NCBI GenBank assembly: GCA_016788635.1
Contig: JAEUSU010000043.1
Location: forward strand, 1-33,471
Length of the DNA stretch: 33,471 nucleotides
Direction: 5' to 3'
Source of the DNA: Flavobacteriales bacterium
GTDB taxonomy: Bacteria; Bacteroidota; Bacteroidia; Flavobacteriales_F; PHOS-HE28
Part shown: one piece after another, positions 25,097-31,902 of the stretch
How positions within the stretch are numbered: position 1 is the stretch's first letter
Layout of the letters: each line of letters opens with the position of its first letter
Made by a program: the position numbers and the translations under genes
Notes under the pieces: generated by a model
Seen by the model: only the letters and a program-made list of their open reading frames with translations
What the model was told of the DNA's origin: nothing
Database searches by the model: none

Positions 25097-25142
25097 GGAA
25101 GGGATGGCCGTGAGTGAAGGTAAACTGACCATTGTGAAGTGA
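24990..25142 (+). pseudogene. relic of a T9SS type A sorting domain
   Basis: In the frame from 24990 to the TGA at 25140-25142 the plus strand encodes about 50 residues. They end 'WSEGLYLVRLHMEG' and 'SEGKLTIVK', the typical last strands of a T9SS sorting domain and similar to the ends of the S proteins of the array ('GKLTIIR'). A TAG lies just upstream (24987) and no start or protein body is visible, so it is a truncated tail. Its stop overlaps the GTG of the next gene (GTGA, 25139-25142), like the ATGA overlaps in the array. This suggests the next gene once followed a complete T9SS gene. Confidence 0.5.
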
Positions 25143-26671
25143 AACAGTACCTGCGGAAAGCGTTGCAACTGTGCCTCGGCCTGTTGGCCGGGGCACAGGG
25201 CGCGTACGCACAAGGTGGTTGGATGGTGGACTTGGATTCGGTCCAACACCTTGTTGACAGCTTGCCTATGGGCGGTGTCGGACGAAGCATCCGGGAAGTA
25301 CCTGGAGGGTTCTTATTGTTTAGTGGCCAGCGCGAACCCGTTTACCCCTACTTGGGCAGTTCGTATGTGCGCATGCTGGACCCGCTGGACGGTTCACTGA
25401 TCGGAGAATTAATGTACGCGAGTGATTCACTTCACCAGAACTACGGTTACATCGATCCGGTGGATGATCATCCAGGGGGTGGATTCATTTCAGTGATAAC
25501 TGAATGGATGGGTTACCAACACCGACTTGCAATCTATCGTTTCGATAACAACGGCGATACACTTTGGACTAGGGAATTGATGCGACGAGAACAAAGTGAT
25601 TCAATAGTTGCTTTCGCCCGTGACATTGAAGTACTCTCTGATGGAAGTTACTTGTTAGGAGGCGCGTATTCTTATCCTGACGCGACATCCCTGTCATACC
25701 TGATACGAGCCGACGCGAACGGCGACACGCTCTGGACACGCAAGTACCCGAACAATATAGCTTTGGAGGTCCTAGGCGTAGAACAATATCATGATGGTGG
25801 CTTTGTACTCACGGGTTACCGCATAGGCAATACTAATGTCGTATTCCTCATGCGCACGGATGCCAACGGTGATCCGATCTGGGTGCGCTACATGGGGAAT
25901 AAGGGTGGGTCCAATGCAGCTGTGCGGATGCTTGCTGATAGCAGCATTGTCTCCTGGTGCGGTTACAGGGAACCCGGTTGGCCCAATGATCATTGTCAAT
26001 TCATGCTCACCAAGTGGGATTCAGCCGGGAACATCATTTGGCAGAAGCGATCGCACTATGCCTTGTACGTGGCCACGTTCGACTTTGAGCAGCTCGCCGA
26101 TGGAGGCTTCATTGCCACGGGGTGCCAGTCCATCAACGCGGTATTACAACGCTTTGATGCGAATGGGGACAGCCTGTGGTCGCGCAATTACCAGTGGTTC
26201 TTGCACAACAATTTCTTGTACGATGTGCAGCCCACCAGCGATGGCGGTTTCATTGCCACCGGTTATGGGGTGCAAACAGCTACCGACCCAACCCCCGGCC
26301 TGCAGACCATCATTGTGCTAAAGACCGACAGCTTCGGTTGCGTGGTGCCGGGCTGCCACACCGTGGGGGTGCAGGAGTATGAGTTGAGTTTGCATGAGCA
26401 GTTGCGCATCTGGCCCAACCCCGTGGCAGAAGGCGGTACGGTACAAGTGCAACTGGAACTCCCCGAAGGTTACCCGATAACCGGTCAGGTGCGGCTGGTG
26501 GTAATGGATGCACTTGGAAGAGGGGTGAGGGAGGAACGGGTGGTGAAGAACGGCAACACGCTCTCACACGCGTTCACCCTCGCACCGCACTCCCCGGGCC
26601 TGTACTTCCTGCACCTGGCGGATGAGAAGAAATGGCTGGCGGGTGGGAAGGTGGTGGTTTCAGAGCCGTAG
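25139..26671 (+). CDS. T9SS-sorted protein with 'NGDTLWTR' repeats
   Basis: A 510-residue secreted protein. A signal peptide (about 1-23) is followed by propeller-like repeats of about 45-50 residues. Each repeat contains 'DxNGDTLWTR'-type units ('NNGDTLWTRE', 'ANGDTLWTRK', 'ANGDPIWVRY', 'ANGDSLWSRN') and 'DGGFxxTGY' turns. Such repeats are common in Bacteroidota surface proteins of unknown role. A T9SS type A sorting domain ends it ('LRIWPNPVAEGGTVQVQLEL' and 'VMDALGRGV'). The start is a GTG at 25139 that overlaps the stop of a sorting-domain relic. The base composition of 25300-25800 is more AT-rich than the neighbouring housekeeping genes, which may mean a different origin or weaker codon selection. 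Confidence 0.82.
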   Translation: MKQYLRKALQLCLGLLAGAQGAYAQGGWMVDLDSVQHLVDSLPMGGVGRSIREVPGGFLLFSGQREPVYPYLGSSYVRMLDPLDGSLIGELMYASDSLHQNYGYIDPVDDHPGGGFISVITEWMGYQHRLAIYRFDNNGDTLWTRELMRREQSDSIVAFARDIEVLSDGSYLLGGAYSYPDATSLSYLIRADANGDTLWTRKYPNNIALEVLGVEQYHDGGFVLTGYRIGNTNVVFLMRTDANGDPIWVRYMGNKGGSNAAVRMLADSSIVSWCGYREPGWPNDHCQFMLTKWDSAGNIIWQKRSHYALYVATFDFEQLADGGFIATGCQSINAVLQRFDANGDSLWSRNYQWFLHNNFLYDVQPTSDGGFIATGYGVQTATDPTPGLQTIIVLKTDSFGCVVPGCHTVGVQEYELSLHEQLRIWPNPVAEGGTVQVQLELPEGYPITGQVRLVVMDALGRGVREERVVKNGNTLSHAFTLAPHSPGLYFLHLADEKKWLAGGKVVVSEP

Positions 26672-26719
26672 GCCAGGGTTCGAAGGCGGAACAGAAGAGG
26701 GGTGGATCGTGAACAGATC

Positions 26720-26727
26720 TACCTTTG
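26720..26727 (+). promoter_or_regulatory. -7 promoter box (TACCTTTG) for the small membrane protein
   Basis: A full match to TAnnTTTG, only 4 bases before the ATG at 26732. A transcript from it would be essentially leaderless. Confidence 0.5.
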
Positions 26728-26731
26728 CCCC

Positions 26732-26992
26732 ATGTTCCGGCGGCCGGTCATCATGCTCCTGTTCTTCGCGGTGCTCATCTCCCTGCCATGTGATCTCCTC
26801 GCACAGGGCTGCGCCATGTGCAAGGCCACGGTGGAGGGCCAGCAGCAGGCCTTCGGTGGCGAGCAAGCTGTGGGTCGTGGCCTCAACAGCGGCATTCTTT
26901 ACCTGATGGCGGCTCCCTACCTGTTGCTCTTTCTGCTCTTCCGCAGGAAGATCGTGGGCTTCTTCAAGGAGTTCGCTGGCGCGCAAGGCTGA
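26732..26992 (+). CDS. small membrane protein with CxxC motif, function unknown
   Basis: An 86-residue protein. A signal peptide or first membrane helix (about 1-25) is followed by an exported 'GCAMCKATVE' segment with a CxxC pair, then 'GLNSGILYLMAAPYLLLFLLF', a second membrane helix, and a basic tail. This arrangement recurs in Bacteroidota as a short uncharacterised family. The two cysteines may bind a metal or form a disulfide on the periplasmic side. The ATG at 26732 lies directly behind a full promoter box, and the frame to 26702 would include that box. It is monocistronic. Confidence 0.75.
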   Translation: MFRRPVIMLLFFAVLISLPCDLLAQGCAMCKATVEGQQQAFGGEQAVGRGLNSGILYLMAAPYLLLFLLFRRKIVGFFKEFAGAQG

Positions 26993-27163
26993 ATCTACCT
27001 GCGCATTGCGCTGTCTGGGCTTCGTTAGCCGATGCAAGACTCCGGTGTTAAGGGTCTAACGGTACGGTGGAAGCGAACGGACCACATGCCACAGCGCGCC
27101 GATGCGCATGGGGCAATGGTTGCATGTCAAATAAGCCCCGTGAGTGAATGATCTTCAGTTCGT

Positions 27164-27233
27164 GATGATCGGGTCACGCTGAGCCCGTCGAAGTGGTTCG
27201 ACGGGCTCAGCGTGATCATCCATGGATGATCGG
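27164..27233. repeat. REP-like hairpin with flanking 9-bp direct repeats
   Basis: A perfect 19-bp inverted repeat (27174-27192 and 27197-27215) with a 4-base loop; the arms begin TCACGCTGAGCC. It is flanked by GATGATCGG at 27164-27172 and 27225-27233. The arm sequence is of the 'CGCTGAGCCCGTCGAAG' type that I recall as dispersed repeats in bacterial genomes. An 18-bp perfect palindrome (27214-27231) abuts it. It sits between the small membrane protein and the S9 peptidase. There is no T-tract. Bases 26993-27163 otherwise show nothing. Confidence 0.7.
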
Positions 27234-27247
27234 ACATGGAAGGGTTT

Positions 27248-27255
27248 CAGCTTTG
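27248..27255 (+). promoter_or_regulatory. -7-like promoter box (CAGCTTTG) for the S9 peptidase
   Basis: Seven of eight matches to TAnnTTTG, 20 bases before the ATG at 27276, a distance like that seen for kbl and the M36 protease. Confidence 0.35.
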
Positions 27256-27275
27256 CATTGCACAACTTGCGCCCC

Positions 27276-29348
27276 ATGAACACGCAGCGGCCACGTTCCC
27301 TCGCTCCTTGTCTTTTGCTGGCACTCACCCTCACCGCCCAGCAGAAGACCCCCTTCACCTACCAGGACATGCTGATGCTGGACCGCATCAGCGGCCTGGC
27401 CGTGGACCCTGCCGGCACCACCGCGCTCTTCACCGTACGCGCCATCGACATGGAGAAGAACCGCGGTGTGAGCACGCTGTGGATGAAGGACCTGGTGGAC
27501 CCGAAGAAGCCTGAGGTGAAGGTGCCCGCCGGTGAAGGTGGAGCGGGCGATGTGCAGTGGCTGGCCGATGGCAGCGCGTTCTACTTCCTCAGCGGTCGTG
27601 GTGAAGGCGGCACCTCGCAGGTGTGGAAGGCCGATGCGAAGGGTACGACCGCCACGCAGGTGACGCGACTGCCGCTGGATGTGCAGGCCTACAACGTGGC
27701 ATCCGATGGCTCCGGCGTGGTGGTGGCGCTGTCCGTGTTCCCCAACTGCAGTGGTGACGCCATCAGTTGCACCGCGGAACGCCTAAAGGCAAAGGCAGCG
27801 GAGAAAAGCACCGGCCAGGTTTACGACCGCATCTTCATGCGTCATTGGGACAGTTGGAAGGATGGCACGCGCAACCACCTCTACTACCTTTCACTGAAGG
27901 AGCCCAACGCGCAAGCGGTGCCCCTCATGGCCGGCTTTGACGGCGACTGCCCCACCATGCCCTTCGGCGGCAGCGAGGATTTCACGATCAGCAAGGATGG
28001 CCGCACCGTTTACTTCAGCGCCCGCATGGCCGGGCAGACCGAGCCGTGGAGCACCAACTTCGACCTCTACAGTGTGCCCGTGACCGGCGGTGCTGCAAAG
28101 AACCTGACCGCGGGCAACCCCGCGTGGGACGCGCAGCCGGTGATCTCGCCCGATGGGTCCAAGCTTGTCTACAAGGCCATGAAGCGCCCGGGCTACGAGG
28201 CCGACCGCTTCCAGCTCAAGGTGATGGACCTCGCCACCGGTGTCGTGACCGATGTGGCATCGACCTGGGACCGCAGCGCCAGTGGCCTGGCGTGGAGCCG
28301 CGATGGCAAAAGCCTGCTCGTCACCGCCGACGACCTCGGCAAGCACCGCCTCTTCCGCATCGACGTCAAGACCAATACGGTCACGCCCTTGAGCACCGAC
28401 GGCCACCTCGATGCCTTCGCGGAAACGCCCAAGGGCTTTGTATTCCAGCGGAGCGGGCTCAGCGGTCCGGCGCAGCTGTACGCCAGCTTGCCCAAAGCCA
28501 GGCTCATCGACCAAGGCGCCACGGTGCTCACGCAGGTGAACGCGTCGTTGAAGGACAAGGCCTTTGGCGTCTACGAGCAGTTCAGTTTCCCCGGCTGGAA
28601 CAACGAGACCGTGTACGGTTACGTGCTGAAGCCTGCGAACTACACGGAAGGGAAGAAGTACCCCGTCGCCTTCCTCATCCACGGCGGTCCGCAGGGCAGC
28701 TTCGGGGATGGTTGGAGCTACCGCTGGAATCCGCAGACCTACGCCGGGCAGGGCTTCGCGGTGGTGATGATCGACTTCCACGGCAGCACCGGATACGGCC
28801 AGGCCTTCACCGATGCGATCAACGAGCATTGGGGCGACCGTCCGCTGGAGGATCTGCAGAAAGGCCTGGCCTTCGCGCTGGGCAAGTACCCCTTCCTCGA
28901 TGGCGGCAACGTAGCGGCCCTCGGCGCGAGCTACGGCGGCTTCATGATCAACTGGATCGCCGGCGTGTGGAACGAGCCCTTCAAGGCGCTGGTGTCGCAC
29001 TGCGGCATCTTCGACACGCGCGCCATGGGCTACAGCACCGAGGAGCTCTGGTTCACCGATTGGGAGAACGGCGGCAGCGTGTTCGCCAAGCCCGCCAACT
29101 ACGAGACCTTCAATCCGCTGCTGCATGCGGAGAAGTGGCGCGTGCCCATGCTCGTGATCCACGGCGACAAGGACTTCCGCGTGCCGCTCACCCAGGGCAT
29201 CGGCAGCTTCACCGCCTGCCAGGCCAAGGGCATCGAGAGCAAGTACCTGCGCTTCCCCGACGAGAACCACTGGGTGCTGAAGCCGCAGAACTCCATGCAG
29301 TGGCACAGGGAGGTGTTCGGCTGGCTGGAGAAGTTCTTGATCCGCTAG
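27276..29348 (+). CDS. S9 prolyl-oligopeptidase-family peptidase (DPP5/acylaminoacyl-peptidase type)
   Basis: A 690-residue exported serine peptidase. A signal peptide (about 1-21) precedes a seven-bladed propeller domain built of WD40-like/PD40 segments (about 30-410, for example 'PVISPDGSKLVYKAM'). The alpha/beta-hydrolase domain has the oxyanion region 'FLIHGGPQGSFGDGW' and a catalytic triad of S552 ('GASYGGF'), D633 ('HGDKDFRVP') and H665 ('ENHWV'). All three are intact. The closest described type by layout is the periplasmic dipeptidyl-peptidase 5 of Porphyromonas. It probably trims peptides in the periplasm for uptake. ATG 27276 begins the signal peptide; the frame to 27222 includes the promoter region. 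It is a single-gene unit. Confidence 0.92.
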   Translation: MNTQRPRSLAPCLLLALTLTAQQKTPFTYQDMLMLDRISGLAVDPAGTTALFTVRAIDMEKNRGVSTLWMKDLVDPKKPEVKVPAGEGGAGDVQWLADGSAFYFLSGRGEGGTSQVWKADAKGTTATQVTRLPLDVQAYNVASDGSGVVVALSVFPNCSGDAISCTAERLKAKAAEKSTGQVYDRIFMRHWDSWKDGTRNHLYYLSLKEPNAQAVPLMAGFDGDCPTMPFGGSEDFTISKDGRTVYFSARMAGQTEPWSTNFDLYSVPVTGGAAKNLTAGNPAWDAQPVISPDGSKLVYKAMKRPGYEADRFQLKVMDLATGVVTDVASTWDRSASGLAWSRDGKSLLVTADDLGKHRLFRIDVKTNTVTPLSTDGHLDAFAETPKGFVFQRSGLSGPAQLYASLPKARLIDQGATVLTQVNASLKDKAFGVYEQFSFPGWNNETVYGYVLKPANYTEGKKYPVAFLIHGGPQGSFGDGWSYRWNPQTYAGQGFAVVMIDFHGSTGYGQAFTDAINEHWGDRPLEDLQKGLAFALGKYPFLDGGNVAALGASYGGFMINWIAGVWNEPFKALVSHCGIFDTRAMGYSTEELWFTDWENGGSVFAKPANYETFNPLLHAEKWRVPMLVIHGDKDFRVPLTQGIGSFTACQAKGIESKYLRFPDENHWVLKPQNSMQWHREVFGWLEKFLIR

Positions 29349-29458
29349 GTTGAGGGTTGTAGGTTGACGGGGTTGAAGGTTGACAGGGGTTGAGGGTTGA
29401 TGGATGTTGAGGGTTGGCCCAACCCCCAACCCAGAATCAACCCCCAACCTCTTCAACC
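29347..29458 (+). repeat. GGTTGAGG heptad repeat tract ending in a hairpin
   Basis: After the peptidase stop, units such as GGTTGAGGGTTG and GGTTGAAGGTTG repeat, then turn into their complement CCCAACCCCCAACC. The turn at about 29405-29431 forms a near-perfect 12-bp stem, so RNA from either strand would fold. It may end transcription of the peptidase gene. Related tracts lie at 8251-8306 and 10930-10990. Confidence 0.6.
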
Positions 29459-29468
29459 ACCTTCGCAT

Positions 29469-29476
29469 TACTTTCG
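29469..29476 (+). promoter_or_regulatory. -7 promoter box (TACTTTCG) for the riboswitch-metH transcript
   Basis: It is the same octamer as the M36 promoter. It lies about 20 bases before the P1 stem of the SAM riboswitch, the expected position for its promoter. Confidence 0.45.
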
Positions 29477-29493
29477 CCCCGCGTTCTTTCCAT

Positions 29494-29706
29494 CGCTTAT
29501 CCAGAAAGGCAGAGGGACTGGCCCTGTGAAGCCTTGGCAACCTTTGTTCGCCATAGCCCACCGTGAGGGGGGCGACGGTGAACGTCCGTGCCCGACCGAG
29601 CCGCGCAGGCGGCACCGGGAGCGCTCAGTAAGTGGTGCCAAATCCAGATCTCGTGAGTGTCATGGTGAGCCCGCCGAACCATGCACGAACGGGATGAAGA
29701 TGAGCC
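29494..29706 (+). promoter_or_regulatory. SAM-I (S-box) riboswitch aptamer
   Basis: The order of conserved elements is that of the SAM-I aptamer: P1 5' strand 'CGCTTATCC', 'AGAGGGACTGGCCC', a K-turn-like 'TGTGAAG', 'CCTTGGCAACC', a variable P3, 'GGTGCCAAATCCAG', a P4 and the P1 3' strand 'AGATGAG'. P4 is extended, with an inner perfect stem CATGGT/ACCATG. P3 is also long and contains CACCGT/ACGGTG. At about 210 bases it is clearly longer than common SAM-I aptamers (about 100-130). SAM binding should favour the downstream terminator, so metH would be expressed when SAM is scarce. A 114-residue open frame across the region is spurious. Confidence 0.92.
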
Positions 29707-29742
29707 GCGATCAGGAAGCAATGTCCCGCAAGGAACAGTGAT

Positions 29743-29774
29743 GCCTCATCCGGTCCATCGGATGGGGCTTTTTT
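29743..29774 (+). terminator. intrinsic terminator, expression platform of the SAM riboswitch
   Basis: A 10-bp stem (29743-29752 with 29759-29768, one G-U pair), a 6-base loop and six T (29769-29774). It lies between the aptamer and metH, 72 bases before the start codon. It is the likely regulated stop site. No anti-terminator was traced. Confidence 0.88.
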
Positions 29775-29846
29775 CTTCGCCCGTCATAGTCCGAGGAACG
29801 AGGACGAAGGCGGGTTTTCTGGGGATCGATTGAAGCGCGACAAGAC

Positions 29847-30881
29847 ATGAAGACACTCGAACAACTCGCCCAGGAGCCCACCTCCGCCCTGCTGGCTGCG
29901 GCGGACAAGCGCATCCTCGTCCTCGACGGGGCCATGGGCACCATGATCCAGAAGCTCGGCCTCACCGAGGCGGACTTTCACCCGAAGGGCATGGAGGACC
30001 ACAAGATCCTGCTCAAGGGCAACAACGAGCTGCTCTCGCTCTCGCGCCCCGAGGCCATCCGGACCATCCACGAGCAATACCTGGAGGCCGGCGCCGACAT
30101 CGTGGAGACCAACACGTTCAGCGCCACCAGCATCGCGCAAGCGGAACATGAATGCAGCCACCTGGCGCGCGAGATGAACCTCGCCTCGGCACGGCTGGCC
30201 AGGGAGGCCTGTGACAAGTACACCGCCATGGACCCGAGCAAGCCGCGCTTCGTGGCCGGCGCCATCGGTCCCATGAACAAGACCGCCTCGCTCAGCCCCG
30301 ACGTGAACGACCCCGGCTACCGCGCCGTCACCTTCGATCAGCTCGTGGCCGCCTACAAGGAGCAGGTGGAGGCCCTGCTCGACGGCGGCGTGGACATCCT
30401 GCTGGTGGAGACCATCTTCGACACGCTCAACGCCAAGGCCGCCTTCTACGCCATCGACGAGGTCTTTGAAGCGCGCAACACGAAAGTGCCGCTCATGTGC
30501 AGCGTCACCATCACCGATGCCAGCGGGCGCACCCTCAGCGGCCAGACCATCGAGGCCTTCCTCATCAGCATGGCGCACGTGCCGCTCTTCAGCATGGGCC
30601 TCAACTGCGCGCTGGGCGCGGCCCAGATGCGGCCCTACCTGGAGGTGATCGCCGAGCAGAGCCCCTGCCGCGTCAGCATCTACCCCAACGCCGGCCTGCC
30701 CGACCAGATGGGCGAGTACCGCGAAACGCCCGATGTCACCGCGCGCCTCGTGGGCGAGTTCATGGCCAACGGCTGGGTGAACGTGGTGGGCGGGTGTTGC
30801 GGCACCACGCCGGAGCATATCGCGGCGCTGGCGGCTGAAGCCAAGCGGCACGCACCACGCGCAAAACCTGTTTTGGCATGA
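29847..30881 (+). CDS. metH: methionine synthase part 1 (homocysteine S-methyltransferase domain)
   Basis: A 344-residue protein equal to the homocysteine-binding barrel of cobalamin-dependent methionine synthase. It transfers methyl from methylcobalamin to homocysteine when combined with part 2. 'ILVLDGAMGTMIQ' is the N-terminal strand. 'DIVETNTFSA' and 'AGAIGPMNKTASLSPDVNDPGYRAVTFD' are diagnostic. Zinc ligands are C254 ('GLNCALGA') and C317-C318 ('GGCCGTTP'). Two-gene metH is common in Flavobacteriia, so the split is natural rather than damage. Expression is governed by the SAM-I riboswitch upstream. Part 2 begins 1.5 kb further on, after two inserted genes. Confidence 0.95.
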   Translation: MKTLEQLAQEPTSALLAAADKRILVLDGAMGTMIQKLGLTEADFHPKGMEDHKILLKGNNELLSLSRPEAIRTIHEQYLEAGADIVETNTFSATSIAQAEHECSHLAREMNLASARLAREACDKYTAMDPSKPRFVAGAIGPMNKTASLSPDVNDPGYRAVTFDQLVAAYKEQVEALLDGGVDILLVETIFDTLNAKAAFYAIDEVFEARNTKVPLMCSVTITDASGRTLSGQTIEAFLISMAHVPLFSMGLNCALGAAQMRPYLEVIAEQSPCRVSIYPNAGLPDQMGEYRETPDVTARLVGEFMANGWVNVVGGCCGTTPEHIAALAAEAKRHAPRAKPVLA

Positions 30882-30892
30882 TGCACGCCTGT

Positions 30893-30955
30893 CACACCGA
30901 GCACAAGCGAAGCGGTACTACGCAAGACGCGAAGCGGCTGAGTAGTCGAGGTGTG
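30893..30955 (+). repeat. hairpin-forming repeat after metH part 1
   Basis: CACACC (30893-30898) pairs with GGTGTG (30950-30955). Inside, ACTAC pairs with GTAGT, and CGAAGCGG occurs twice. This cruciform is of a sort frequent between Bacteroidota genes. Without a T-tract it is not a classical terminator, but it could stop or shield RNA between metH and the inserted pair. Confidence 0.5.
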
Positions 30956-30989
30956 GGCGTGCCCCCGTCCCAAATGCGGCCGGGGTCGC

Positions 30990-31053
30990 GCTTTCCGCTG
31001 CAAGTCCTCGGCGGCTTCGTTCCTCAGCCGTCTGTGGGCTTTCCGCTTCAATC
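30990..31053 (+). repeat. imperfect direct repeat flanking a short hairpin
   Basis: GCTTTCCGCTGCAAGTC (30990-31006, with the preceding base) and GCTTTCCGCTTCAATC (31038-31053) are near-identical units on both sides of CGGCT/AGCCG. They form the left edge of the inserted region. No gene is visible from 30882 to 31110. Confidence 0.45.
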
Positions 31054-31097
31054 GCTCACGCAACTAGCTTGGTGAACAGAATAGTAGGTTGGAATCT

Positions 31098-31105
31098 GAT
31101 CTTTG
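31098..31105 (+). promoter_or_regulatory. -7-like box (GATCTTTG) for the DNA methyltransferase
   Basis: Seven of eight matches to TAnnTTTG, 5 bases before the ATG at 31111, so any transcript from it would be leaderless. It may give the inserted pair its own expression besides read-through from metH. Confidence 0.35.
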
Positions 31106-31110
31106 CTCAC

Positions 31111-31902
31111 ATGGAACTTGAAAAGATCCACTGCGGTGATGCGCTGAAGCTCGTTGGTCATCTACCGGACGAGAGCGTGGACCTGATCGTATGTGATGGC
31201 CCATATGGCGTGACTGATCAGGATTGGGATCGCATCGGCGATATCCAAACATACAATCTTGAATTGCTGCGAACCTTCAGCCGTGTACTGAAGCCAGGTG
31301 GTGCCATGTATCTCTTCGGTAAGGAGGATTGTATCGACTTCATCGACTACCGGCCTTACCTAAAGCTGAACGCGCGCATCGTTTGGTACCAACCAAGTCG
31401 CCTAGCGCAGGGTCGGACCAACTACACGAACAACTACGACCTCATCTGCTACTTCAGCAAAGGCAAGGCAAAGACCTTCAATCTCGATGATATTCGCGTT
31501 CCTCAATTGGTGGAACTGGAGCATCGCCTTCGCTGTGAGCGTGTACCCAGCGTCCAGAACGGCACGTATGGCAAGACCCGCTTCAATGAAGCTGGCAAGA
31601 ACCCTGGCGATGTTTGGGGTGACATCAAGCAGCTCACCTACAAGAGCAAGGAGTTGATCAGTCGAGACCTGCTGAACACGATCCAAAAGCCTGAGAGGCT
31701 GATAGACCGATTGGTGAGAGCCAGTTCGAACGAAGGTGACCTGGTCTTAGATCCGTTCAGTGGTGTGGGGACTACTTGGGCTGTATGCCGAAGGTTGAAG
31801 AGAAGTTTCATTGGGTTCGAGATGAACTCCGAATACATCCGCATCGCGGATGAACGGATCGCCGCTATTGATCGCGCCGCTGAATACGAGTTGTTCACAT
31901 GA
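31111..31902 (+). CDS. DNA methyltransferase, beta class (N6-adenine or N4-cytosine)
   Basis: A 263-residue SAM-dependent DNA methyltransferase. Catalytic motif IV comes first ('VCDGPYG', 29-33, a DGPY in place of the common DPPY). A variable region then serves for target recognition (about 90-190). The SAM-binding motif I is at the C-terminal end ('LDPFSGVGTT', 213-222), followed by 'FIGFEMNSEYI'. This order defines the beta class. The recognition sequence cannot be told. The ATG at 31111 begins the usual 'HCGDAL' strand; the frame to 31069 uses a TTG and is less likely. Its stop overlaps the next gene as ATGA. Its DNA is visibly less GC-rich than metH on both sides, a sign of transfer. Confidence 0.92.
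   Translation: MELEKIHCGDALKLVGHLPDESVDLIVCDGPYGVTDQDWDRIGDIQTYNLELLRTFSRVLKPGGAMYLFGKEDCIDFIDYRPYLKLNARIVWYQPSRLAQGRTNYTNNYDLICYFSKGKAKTFNLDDIRVPQLVELEHRLRCERVPSVQNGTYGKTRFNEAGKNPGDVWGDIKQLTYKSKELISRDLLNTIQKPERLIDRLVRASSNEGDLVLDPFSGVGTTWAVCRRLKRSFIGFEMNSEYIRIADERIAAIDRAAEYELFT

Noticed and set aside
28046..29353. A 435-residue plus-strand frame inside the S9 peptidase
   Set aside because: It is another frame of the same gene, very rich in Arg and low in hydrophobic residues.
27891..29615. A 574-residue minus-strand frame across the S9 peptidase and riboswitch
   Set aside because: It is a shadow of the peptidase, whose triad and propeller are intact, and it crosses the riboswitch.
29397..29741. 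A 114-residue plus-strand frame
   Set aside because: It coincides with the SAM-I aptamer and its composition is not protein-like.
29784..30851. A 355-residue minus-strand frame
   Set aside because: It is antisense to metH part 1.
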